Shown here: piece by piece, positions 32,026 through 39,487 of the stretch | How positions within the stretch are numbered: position 1 is the stretch's first letter | How the letters are laid out: each line of letters opens with the position of its first letter | Assembly (NCBI RefSeq): GCF_030064065.1 | Contig: NZ_CP125946.1 | Location: forward strand, 2,170,001-2,234,000 | DNA length: 64,000 bases | Source of the DNA: Rothia sp. SD9660Na | GTDB lineage: Bacteria > Actinomycetota > Actinomycetes > Actinomycetales > Micrococcaceae | Reading direction: 5' to 3' | Made by a program: the position numbers and the translations under genes | The notes under the pieces: model-generated | Seen by the model: only the letters and a program-made list of their open reading frames with translations | Told to the model about the DNA's origin: nothing | Databases searched by the model: none

Positions 32026-33321
32026 CTACTTTTCGTCCTCAATCAGGTCGCGCACGACGATGGTCTGCTCACGGCCAGGGCCAACGCCGATCGCCGAGAT
32101 ACGGCAGCCGGAAATCTCTTCCAGCTTCTCCAGGTACTTACGGGCGTTCTCGGGCAGCTCATCGAGGGTCTTAGCCTCGGTGATGTCTTCGGTCCAGCCA
32201 TCGAAGTACTCGTAGATGGGCTTGGCGTGGTGGAAGTCTGACTGGGTCATGGGCATCTCATCAAAGCGAACGCCGTCCACGTCGTAGGCGACGCAGACAG
32301 GGATTTTCTCCAGGCCGGTGAGCACATCGAGCTTGGTGATGAAAAGGTCGGTGAAGCCGTTAATACGCACAGCCTGGCGGGCCAGAACCGCGTCGTACCA
32401 GCCGCAGCGGCGGGGGCGGCCGGTGTTCACGCCGAACTCACCACCGGTGGTACGCAGGAATTCGCCCATGTCATCAAAGAGTTCGGTGGGGAAGGGGCCG
32501 GCGCCCACGCGGGTGGTGTAGGCCTTCTGAATACCGATGACGCGGGAGATGCGGGTGGGGCCAACACCGGACCCAACTGAGGCGCCACCTGCGGTGGGGT
32601 TGGATGAGGTGACGAAGGGGTAGGTGCCGTGGTCAACGTCAAGGAAGGTAGCCTGGCCGCCTTCCATGAGCAGGGTCTTGCCTTCATCCAGGGCCTTGTT
32701 CAGCAGCTGGGTTGACTCAACAATCATGGGGGCCAGGCGGTCAGCGAAGCTCATGAAGTAGTCAACGATTTCTTCGACCTCAACGTGGCGGCGGTTGTAG
32801 ACCTTGACCAGCAGTTCGTTCTTCTGGCGCAGGGCACCTTCAACTTTCTGGCGCAGGATGGATTCATCGAGGATGTCCTGCACGCGAATGCCTAGGCGGC
32901 CAACCTTGTCCATGTAGGTGGGGCCGATACCGCGGCCGGTGGTGCCGATGGCGCGCTTACCCAGGAAGCGTTCGGTGACCTTATCCATGGTCTGGTGGTA
33001 GGGCGCTACCAGGTGGGCATTGGCTGAGATCTTAAGTTTGGAGGTGTCTGCCCCGCGGGCTTCAAGGCCGTCGATTTCTTCGAAGAGAGCCTCGGGGTTG
33101 ACTACCACGCCGTTGCCGATAACGGGTACAGCGTTTTCTGAGAGGATGCCTGCGGGGAGGAGCTTGAGCTCGAACTTCTGGCCGTTGACGACGACGGTGT
33201 GGCCGGCGTTGTTGCCGCCGTTGGGCTTGACGACGTAGTCGACGCGGCCGCCGAGTAGGTCGGTTGCTTTGCCCTTACCTTCGTCGCCCCACTGGGCGCC
33301 TACAATCACAATTGCTGGCAT
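32026..33321 (-). CDS. purA: Adenylosuccinate synthetase
   Basis: 431 residues, full length. It joins IMP and aspartate with GTP to give adenylosuccinate in AMP synthesis. The phosphate loop is [20 protein letters not shown] (residues 4-23) with catalytic Asp and Lys. [21 protein letters not shown] and the C-terminal specificity block [21 protein letters not shown] are present. Highly conserved cytosolic housekeeping gene, alone here. Its 3' end faces the corA remnant. Confidence 0.98.
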   Translation of the reverse strand: MPAIVIVGAQWGDEGKGKATDLLGGRVDYVVKPNGGNNAGHTVVVNGQKFELKLLPAGILSENAVPVIGNGVVVNPEALFEEIDGLEARGADTSKLKISANAHLVAPYHQTMDKVTERFLGKRAIGTTGRGIGPTYMDKVGRLGIRVQDILDESILRQKVEGALRQKNELLVKVYNRRHVEVEEIVDYFMSFADRLAPMIVESTQLLNKALDEGKTLLMEGGQATFLDVDHGTYPFVTSSNPTAGGASVGSGVGPTRISRVIGIQKAYTTRVGAGPFPTELFDDMGEFLRTTGGEFGVNTGRPRRCGWYDAVLARQAVRINGFTDLFITKLDVLTGLEKIPVCVAYDVDGVRFDEMPMTQSDFHHAKPIYEYFDGWTEDITEAKTLDELPENARKYLEKLEEISGCRISAIGVGPGREQTIVVRDLIEDEK

Positions 33322-33583
33322 AAGTCTTACTCCTGAATAGGGTGGTCACCTGCCGGGTTTCACGGCGGTGGGGTGGGGCTGCGCGGCCTGTGCAGACGGC
33401 GCGGACGCAGGGCACACCATTCTTAAGGATAGCAAGGGTGGTTTGTGTTTGGGTGGGGTATTCCAGGTTTTGCGCTGCTAGCGGTAGAGGGGGGCGGACG
33501 CAGGTGGCAGGTTTCCGGGAATCACCGAGAAATAATCCGACATGTGACCAGCAGGCACCGGGGTTATCTTTAAGCTGGGAAGT

Positions 33584-34609
33584 ATGAGCGAAAACCCATA
33601 CACACCTAACACACAGTCTTCTCAGCCCGATCAACCCGGGGTGCCAGCGTCGTCTGCCGGGGCTTATGCCGCACCGGGCCGGTACCCCTATCAGGACCCC
33701 TACGCCGCACCTCAGCAACCTAACGGAAAAAAGCCTAAGAATGTGGTTGGCCTGGTGGCCCTGGGCCTGGGCGTTCTCGGCTTTATCTTGGGCTGCATTC
33801 CCGGCATCATGTTCCTTGGCTGGCTGTTTCTGTTTGCAGCTTTTGTGACCGGCATTGTTGGACTTTTCCAGAAGAACAAGGAAAAAGTCACCTCGATTAT
33901 CGCCATTGTGCTTTCGGTTATCGGGTCAGTGATTTCAGGTATCGTCCTGTTTTTCTTTGCCCTCAATACTATTGCTAACGACCCCGAGCTCCAGCAGAGC
34001 CTGCAGGAGCTTGAGTCAGCGGTAGCTAGCCCGACGGCAACCGCATCTGCTCCGGTAAGTTCTGCTGCTCCGGCCGTCACTACCCCTGCCCCTGCTACTT
34101 CTAACGCACCGTCTGCCGAAGCCTCCCAGCAGACCACCTCTGCTGCCGGGGATATCCCCCGCGATTACACGAGCGCTCTTGCCGAAGCCCATGACTATCT
34201 AGAGTTCAGCAGTTTCTCCTACACTGGCCTCTACGATCAGCTCACCAGCGAGTACGGCGGCCAGTATTCACCTGAAGCAGCCCAGTACGCTATGGATAAC
34301 CTGAGCGATGTTGACTGGAACGCTGAAGCTCTTGAAGCCGGTGAAGACTACATCGAATTTTCTGATTTCTCTTACGCAGGTCTCTACGATCAGCTGACCA
34401 GCGAGTACGGTAGCCAGTTCACCCCCGAACAGGCACAGTACGCGGTTGACAATGTCAATGCAGACTGGAACCAGGAAGCTCTCGATGCCGCTCGTAGCTA
34501 CCTAGAAATCTCTGAGATGAGCGACGCCCGCCTCTTCGATCAGCTGACCAGCGAGTACGGTAGCCAGTTCACCCCTGAACAGGCCCAGTACGCCATCGAC
34601 AATCTCTAA
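33584..34609 (+). CDS. Membrane protein with three Ltp repeats
   Basis: 341 residues. A Pro/Gln/Tyr-rich cytoplasmic N-terminus (1-50) is followed by three hydrophobic segments (about 52-125: VVGLVALGLGVLGFILG, IMFLGWLFLFAAFVTGIVG, SIIAIVLSVIGSVISG), a Ser/Thr/Ala/Pro linker and three copies of the Ltp (host-cell surface lipoprotein) repeat, each of the form YDQLTSEYGSQFTPEQAQYA (first copy diverged) with DW and Y/F marks. Ltp repeats occur on actinobacterial surface proteins and in phage-encoded superinfection-exclusion lipoproteins, where they block DNA entry. Here the role may be surface or envelope-related. Monocistronic, closed by a terminator. Confidence 0.85.
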   Translation: MSENPYTPNTQSSQPDQPGVPASSAGAYAAPGRYPYQDPYAAPQQPNGKKPKNVVGLVALGLGVLGFILGCIPGIMFLGWLFLFAAFVTGIVGLFQKNKEKVTSIIAIVLSVIGSVISGIVLFFFALNTIANDPELQQSLQELESAVASPTATASAPVSSAAPAVTTPAPATSNAPSAEASQQTTSAAGDIPRDYTSALAEAHDYLEFSSFSYTGLYDQLTSEYGGQYSPEAAQYAMDNLSDVDWNAEALEAGEDYIEFSDFSYAGLYDQLTSEYGSQFTPEQAQYAVDNVNADWNQEALDAARSYLEISEMSDARLFDQLTSEYGSQFTPEQAQYAIDNL

Positions 34610-34624
34610 AACTAGAAAAATATC

Positions 34625-34672
34625 AAAGCCCGCCCTGCACCCCTTCTCTGAGATGGGGTCGGGGCGGGCTTT
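34625..34672 (+). terminator. Terminator after the Ltp-repeat gene
   Basis: AAAGCCCGCCC pairs with GGGCGGGCTTT, with an inner CCCC/GGGG stem. It follows the stop by about 15 bases. Confidence 0.9.
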
Positions 34673-34712
34673 AGTGTATGTAGAAGTTCTTGATGAACCC
34701 TATGATGGAGCT

Positions 34713-35138
34713 ATGACTTCTACCCCCCACGTTCTTTTTATCTGCCAGTCCAATAAGGGCAAGTCTCAGATGGCTGAGGCCCTGATGAACCTTCACGCGC
34801 AAGGACGCGTGCGGGCGGCCTCCGCAGGCACCAAGGCTGCGGTGGGCAGCGCGGTCAACGCTGAATCTGCCGCTTCGCTCGCTGAGATTGGTGCAGATAT
34901 GAGCCAGGGTAGGCCCAAGTTTGCGAGCGCCGACGACCTGGCTGCTGCCGACCGGATCGTCATTCTGGGTGGGGCGGCCCAGCTTGAGACGACGGATGAG
35001 GAGGTGCTGGCTAAGACCGAACGCTGGAATACCGTTGAGCCCTCCCATGATGGAATTGAGGGGGCTGAGCGTATGAACCTGATTCGGGACGACATCGACG
35101 CCCGTGTCCGCGCCCTGCTGGCTGAGCTTACTGCCTAG
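34713..35138 (+). CDS. Low-molecular-weight phosphatase / arsenate-reductase-like protein
   Basis: 141 residues from the ATG at 34713 (GGAG upstream; the longer frame lacks a site). It has the LMW-phosphatase fold: strand VLFICQSNKGKSQMAEALMN with the nucleophile Cys, then ASAGTKA, and a HDGIEGAERMNLIRDDID C-terminal helix. The P-loop is C-x5-K rather than the canonical C-x5-R, a change seen in some actinobacterial mycothiol-linked ArsC-like proteins as far as I recall. The role could be mycothiol-dependent arsenate reduction or an unrelated phosphatase. No ars genes lie nearby. Confidence 0.75.
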   Translation: MTSTPHVLFICQSNKGKSQMAEALMNLHAQGRVRAASAGTKAAVGSAVNAESAASLAEIGADMSQGRPKFASADDLAAADRIVILGGAAQLETTDEEVLAKTERWNTVEPSHDGIEGAERMNLIRDDIDARVRALLAELTA

Positions 35139-35148
35139 TTCGGCATAC

Positions 35149-35214
35149 AACGGCGCCCCATCTTTCTTTCCACGCACCGGAGTGCTGCGGGGAAAGAGGG
35201 AAGGGGCGTCGTTT
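35149..35214. terminator. Long hairpin between convergent genes
   Basis: AACGGCGCCCC...CTTTCTTTCC pairs imperfectly with GGGAAAGAGG...GGGGCGTCGTT. It lies between the ArsC-like gene and the aldo-keto reductase gene. Confidence 0.8.
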
Positions 35215-35226
35215 GCTGTATGGGGG

Positions 35227-36213
35227 TTAGAAAAGCGCCACCTTCGGCGGTGCCGGGAAAATCTCGTCGAGCAGGGCGAGCTCGTCCGCGTCGAACCGGC
35301 GGACGATAGCCGCCGCGTTAGCGCGCACCTGCTCTTCGGTGGTGGCCCCGGCGATTACAGAGGCAACCGGCTCCTGCTGAGCCAGCCACGAGAAGGCGAC
35401 CTGTACCTCGGTCAGGCCGCGCTCAGCGGCAAAGGCTGAGAAGGCTTCGAGCTGGTCCCAGTTAGCGCCGTCCAAGATGTCGGGTTTGATGCGGGTCAGA
35501 CGACCGTCCGCCGGGGCAAAAGAGCGCGAATACTTGCCCGTTAGTAGCCCGTTAGCCAGGGGGAAGTAGGGCAGCACGCCCAGTCCGAACTCGCGGGCGG
35601 CGGGCAGCACCTCAAGCTCAGCGCGGCGGTCAAGCAGGTTGTAGTGGTTTTCAGCCGCAATATAGCGGTGCCCCAGGGCCCGGCCCAGGTGCTCAGCGTG
35701 GGCAATCTGCCAGCCGGTGTGGTTGGACGACCCGATGTAGCGCACCTTGCCCTGTTCAATCAGGGTACCCAGAGCTGAGAGGGTTTCTTCGATGGGGGTG
35801 GCGGGGTCGGGGGTGTGGTGGAAGTAGAGGTCGATGTAGTCGGTACCTAGGCGGCTCAAGGAGGCCTCAACTGCCCGCATAATATACCGGCGGGAGCCTC
35901 GTACCCCGTGGTCGGTGCCGTTGGCCCCGCCCATATCCATGCCGAACTTGGAGACAATCACGATTTCATCGCGGTCGGTTCCGGTCTCGCGCAGGGCTCG
36001 CCCAAACATGGCTTCAGAAACACCCGGTTCAGCCCCGTAGATATCGGCGACATCGAAAAGGATAATGCCGGCTTCAACGGCGGCGGTGAGGACGGCGTTG
36101 GTCCCGCTTTGCGTTTCGGTGGCGGTTTTGGCGCGGCCCAGGTTATTGCACCCCAGGCCTACATTTGAAACGGTGAGGCCGCTTTTTCCCAGTTGACGGT
36201 ATTCAATGCTCAT
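35227..36213 (-). CDS. Aldo-keto reductase
   Basis: 328 residues from the ATG at 36213; an in-frame ATG two codons earlier is possible, and the open frame further upstream is not coding. It is an NADPH-dependent oxidoreductase barrel: GLGCNNLGR, the tetrad region FDVADIYGAEPGVSEAMFGRAL (Asp, Tyr), VIVSKFG (Lys), YIDLYFHHTPDP (His), GSSNHTGWQ and IAGATTEEQVRANAAA for cofactor binding. The substrate is unknown. No Shine-Dalgarno is evident; TAATAT/TATGAT boxes lie close to the start, so the transcript may be leaderless. It diverges from the metE remnant. Confidence 0.9.
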   Translation of the reverse strand: MSIEYRQLGKSGLTVSNVGLGCNNLGRAKTATETQSGTNAVLTAAVEAGIILFDVADIYGAEPGVSEAMFGRALRETGTDRDEIVIVSKFGMDMGGANGTDHGVRGSRRYIMRAVEASLSRLGTDYIDLYFHHTPDPATPIEETLSALGTLIEQGKVRYIGSSNHTGWQIAHAEHLGRALGHRYIAAENHYNLLDRRAELEVLPAAREFGLGVLPYFPLANGLLTGKYSRSFAPADGRLTRIKPDILDGANWDQLEAFSAFAAERGLTEVQVAFSWLAQQEPVASVIAGATTEEQVRANAAAIVRRFDADELALLDEIFPAPPKVALF

Positions 36214-36257
36214 ACCCATCATATTACTGTGATGTGTTTCAACACACCCGGCACAGA

Positions 36258-36738
36258 CCCGCCCTACGTGAGCTGCTGCCCCTGCGCGCCGAGGGTCAGA
36301 CTGCCTACCTGGACTGATCGGTCGGGGGTCTCCCGCCCGGCGACCTCGCAGGTTGCTGACTCCACCCAGATCCACACCCACCTGTGCTACTCGGAGTTCA
36401 ACGAGATTTTTGGGGCAATTGATGCCCTGAATGCCGATGGCACCTCGATTGAGGCAGCCCGCTCCCGCCTGGAACTGCTGGCCGATGTGCCCGAAAGCTC
36501 CGACCGCGGCATCGGCCCCGATGTCTGGGACATTCACTCCCCGCATGTGCCCCAGGTCGACGAGGTCAAGAAGCTGCTGGCTACTGCCCTGGAGCATATC
36601 CCCGCCCGTCAGCTCTGGGTTAACCCTGACTGTGGCCTGAAGACCCGCGCCTACAAGGAGACCAAGGCTTCTATCGAGTCTCTGGTTGCCGCTATCGAGG
36701 CTGCTTGCCGGCAGGCAGAAGCAGGGCGACTACGATAG
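36258..36738 (+). pseudogene. metE: 3' fragment of metE (cobalamin-independent methionine synthase)
   Basis: One frame reads PALRELLPLRAEGQTAYLD and then hits TGA where Trp is expected; a frameshift later the homology resumes as ATSQVADSTQIHTHLCYSEF, continues through IGPDVWDIHSPHVPQVDEVK and ends near ARQLWVNPDCGLKTRAYKET and a final helix. These are the MetE C-terminal blocks with zinc ligands HxC and C. At least one stop and one frameshift are present, the N-terminal 600 or so residues are missing, and the natural stop is replaced by read-through into the convergent exporter gene (36692). This is a clear gene remnant. Confidence 0.9.
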
Positions 36739-38188
36739 AGCCCAGCGACATGAAGGCTGCCACCAGGAAGGCAAGGTGCACACCGGCCATGTAGGCCTCT
36801 ACGCCGATGCCACCGTGGGCGGCTGAACCGATGCCCAGCAGAGCCACGAAGAGGGCGGTCGCGGCGGCACCCGAGACCTGCTGGAAGGTGGTCATGGCCG
36901 AGGAACCAAAAGCATGCAGTTCATGCCCCAGAGAGCCCAGACCCAGCGACATCAAGGGGGTGTTAATGAGCGGCAAGGCGAAGGTCATGAGCATGTAGGT
37001 GCCCACCAGGTACCAGACCGGGGTGGTGGCGCTGAAGGTGCTCATCAGCCAGATTGAGGCGCTAAAGAGAACTGCGCCGGGAATCACCAGGGTGCGGGCA
37101 CCGAAGCGGTCCGACAGGCGACCCACGATAGGGCTCAATACTGCCATGAGCACACCACCGGGCAACAATATCAGACCGGTCTGCAGGGCGCTCAAACCCA
37201 GCACGTTTGCGGCGTAGAGGGGAATCATAATCGCGGTTCCCAGCATGACGCCCATACCCAGGGAGGTCATAATGACGGTCAGGGTGAAGGGGCGGGCGCG
37301 GAAGATGCGCAGATCCATGAAAGGGCCTCGGTCTTGCAGCTGAATCTGACGGCGGGCGAACACTGCCAGCAGGGCAGCTGAGATAGCCACAATAACCCAG
37401 GGGTTAACAGGTAGGTGGGTGCCACCGTGGGAGGAATCGCCGCCCATGGATGAAAGCCCCAGTACTAGGCCGCCAAAGCCCAGAGTGGAGAGAATAATTG
37501 AGAGCACATCGAGTTCCTGTGAATTACCCTCGGGCTTCTCGGCAGGTGCCAGACGCAGGCCAATCACCAGGGCGATGATGCCGATGGGCAGAATCAGCCA
37601 GAAGAGCCAGCGCCAGCCAGCGGCGTTTAGAATGATACCCGAGACGGTCGGGCCCGCGGCGGGAGCGGCCGAGATAACCATGCCGATGATGCCCATAGCC
37701 TGACCGATTTTGCTGGGGGCGACCAGGCGCATCATGGTGGTCATGAGCAGCGGAATTATTACACCGGTACCGCCGGCCTGGAGCACGCGTCCGCCCAGCA
37801 GCAGGGCGATACCCGGAGCAGTGGCCGCTACCAGAGTGCCCAGTGAGAAGAGGGCCATAGCGCCCACGAAGACCGTGCGGATGGAGTAGCGGGAGATGAT
37901 GAAGCCAGAAGCCGGGGTTACGACGGCCATGGTCAGCATGAAGCCGGTGGAGGTCCACTGGGCGGTTGAGGCGCTGATGTTCAGGTCTGCCATGATGTCG
38001 GGCAGAGCCACGCCCAGCAGGGTTTCATTCAGAATCAGCACGAAAGCCGCAATCACCATAATGGCCAGGAGCAGGAACTCCTGGCGCTCTAGTTTATGGG
38101 CAGCGGGCATTGATGCGGTATGCGCGGCCGGTTCGGTGACCGCGTGCGCTCCGGCTTCGGGGTGAGAGTGTGTTTGCGCAGAAGACAT
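36692..38188 (-). CDS. DHA2-family MFS exporter (EmrB/QacA type)
   Basis: 498 residues with about fourteen membrane helices after a His/Ala-rich cytoplasmic head (1-35). Marks: FVLILNETLLGVALPDIMADL in helix 1, TSTGFMLTMAVVTPASGFI, GGRVLQAGGTGVIIPLLMT and GMVISAAPAAGPTVSGIIL (motif C). EmrB-like pumps export drugs or metabolites by proton antiport. No regulator is adjacent. Its 3' end overlaps the tail of the metE remnant by 47 bases, suggesting the rearrangement that broke metE joined these regions. Substrate unknown. Confidence 0.88.
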   Translation of the reverse strand: MSSAQTHSHPEAGAHAVTEPAAHTASMPAAHKLERQEFLLLAIMVIAAFVLILNETLLGVALPDIMADLNISASTAQWTSTGFMLTMAVVTPASGFIISRYSIRTVFVGAMALFSLGTLVAATAPGIALLLGGRVLQAGGTGVIIPLLMTTMMRLVAPSKIGQAMGIIGMVISAAPAAGPTVSGIILNAAGWRWLFWLILPIGIIALVIGLRLAPAEKPEGNSQELDVLSIILSTLGFGGLVLGLSSMGGDSSHGGTHLPVNPWVIVAISAALLAVFARRQIQLQDRGPFMDLRIFRARPFTLTVIMTSLGMGVMLGTAIMIPLYAANVLGLSALQTGLILLPGGVLMAVLSPIVGRLSDRFGARTLVIPGAVLFSASIWLMSTFSATTPVWYLVGTYMLMTFALPLINTPLMSLGLGSLGHELHAFGSSAMTTFQQVSGAAATALFVALLGIGSAAHGGIGVEAYMAGVHLAFLVAAFMSLGSIVVALLLPAGKQPR

Positions 38189-38289
38189 AGGCGTTAAGCC
38201 TACTCTTTGCCGCGCGCTCGCGTAATAGCTAGTTGCTCACAGACCCAGGTCACATCAGGTATCGGTGGGCGGGTATACAGGTGCGAGTA

Positions 38290-38383
38290 GGGACCAGATT
38301 CCTCCCAAATTCCTCAATCTGTACACGGACTTCGCAGAGCAATCTGGTCCTAAGTAAAAGGGACCAGAGTATTCTGGTCCCTT
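38290..38383. repeat. GGGACC palindrome, copy 4 (family A variant)
   Basis: An inner hairpin AAGGGACCAGA-N4-TCTGGTCCCTT (38358-38383) follows an outer pair, GGGACCAGATT (38290-38300) and AATCTGGTCC (38341-38350). It lies between two minus-strand genes and may end the ChaB-like transcript. The GGGACC core links it to copies 1-3. Confidence 0.6.
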
Positions 38384-38404
38384 CTAGTAGGTTCTGGAGG
38401 TTTT

Positions 38405-39217
38405 CTACTGGGCAGCGCGCACCGCAATCAGCAGATCACCCTTGTTCATGGACGAGCGGCCCGGCACCTCAAGCTGCTTCGCCAGCTCGTAGAGCTCGGC
38501 GCGGGTGAGCTCCGCCAGGGGGCGCACCTCTGCAACCAGGAAGGTCTGGGTGTCGTCCTGCAGGTCGGGGGCGGACGCCGCATCCTCCTGCACAGGGGCT
38601 TCGGCTAGGGGTTCGGTGGTCAGGTCCTCATCGAAGTCAGCGAGGTCGGCACTGGCGAAGGTTTCCTCGTAGAGCTCTTCGGCTTCTTCGGGCTTGTCGG
38701 CCTCTTCGGGGGCCAGGCCCTCATCTTCTCCAATCTCGGTGACGGCATCGGGAGCATCCAGCTCGGGGGCTTCTTCCTCGCCCTCGAATGCTTCAAGATC
38801 GCCAGGCTCCAGGCTCTCAGTATCAAGAATCTCTTCGTAGCCGACAGTTTCTTCCCCGGCCTCGGTTACATCAGCCAGAATCAGCTCAGCTTCGCGCTGG
38901 GCCGCGCTCTTCTTGTTGTTCTTAGCTTTCTTCTTTGCGTCCTTTTTGCCAGACTTTTTCTGTTCTACCTTCTTCGAGTCCTTCTTGTCAGACTTCTTCT
39001 GGTCGGCCTTCTTCTCTGCCTTTACCTTCTCGGCAATTTTTTCGTACTTCTTGCCCACCAGCTCGTATTTCTTCTCAAGTTTCTTCTGGGCCTTCTTGCG
39101 GGCCTTCTTTTCATCGCCATACTTGTCCAGGGCCTTGGCATAGGCCTTCACATAGCGCTTTTGTGCCTTGTCGCTGGAACGCTTGAGTTCCTTGCTGAGT
39201 TCTGGTTTCTTGCCCAT
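38405..39217 (-). CDS. ChaB-like protein with Lys-rich, acidic and Rho_N-like segments
   Basis: 270 residues in four parts. Residues 1-50 (ELSKELKRSSDKAQKRYVKAYAKALDKYGDEKKARKKA) match the ChaB fold, a small three-helix domain. Residues 50-105 are almost pure Lys with Ala/Asp, probably nucleic-acid binding. Residues 110-225 are strongly acidic. The last 35 (LTRAELYELAKQLEVPGRSSMNKGDLLIAV) match a Rho N-terminal/SAP-like helix-extended domain that binds DNA or RNA. Actinobacterial proteins with ChaB plus Rho_N exist but are uncharacterised. A nucleoid or RNA-associated role is inferred. Monocistronic. Confidence 0.75.
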   Translation of the reverse strand: MGKKPELSKELKRSSDKAQKRYVKAYAKALDKYGDEKKARKKAQKKLEKKYELVGKKYEKIAEKVKAEKKADQKKSDKKDSKKVEQKKSGKKDAKKKAKNNKKSAAQREAELILADVTEAGEETVGYEEILDTESLEPGDLEAFEGEEEAPELDAPDAVTEIGEDEGLAPEEADKPEEAEELYEETFASADLADFDEDLTTEPLAEAPVQEDAASAPDLQDDTQTFLVAEVRPLAELTRAELYELAKQLEVPGRSSMNKGDLLIAVRAAQ

Positions 39218-39315
39218 GGTTCACCTTCTACTTATCAGTGTTCTTACTGTCTAAGCGTAGTCCCGGTCACGCGCCGCCCCAAGTGCGGCACGGTTTGGTT
39301 ACGCCCCTCCTGCCG

Positions 39316-39375
39316 ACTTTGTACCGCGCTCTGCCCACTTTTTGGGTCAAAAGTGGGCAGAGCGCGGTACAAAGT
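39316..39375. repeat. 60-bp near-perfect palindrome between divergent genes
   Basis: Two perfect 27-base arms (left beginning ACTTTGTACCGCGCTC, right its complement) enclose the six bases TGGGTC. It lies 100 bases upstream of the ChaB-like gene and 110 bases upstream of the M13 peptidase gene, which diverge, so it is not a terminator for either. It may be a small mobile element, a hairpin RNA or an operator region. Confidence 0.75.
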
Positions 39376-39487
39376 AGCGGGGCGATAATACGGAGTAGCG
39401 GAAGGGGGCAGAACAGCCCCTCACGCTCTGAGCCGAACCCGCGCAGGGCACCTGACGGGTGGCGTCCGCGCCCCTAAACTAGGTGAT

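Noticed and set aside
31821..32042. 73-residue minus-strand frame
   Set aside because: It is opposite the corA remnant, which explains the coding-like composition on the + strand.
36214..36597. Open frame extending the aldo-keto reductase by about 130 residues
   Set aside because: The extra part is antisense to the metE remnant and does not match the family, whose N-terminus is complete at 36213.
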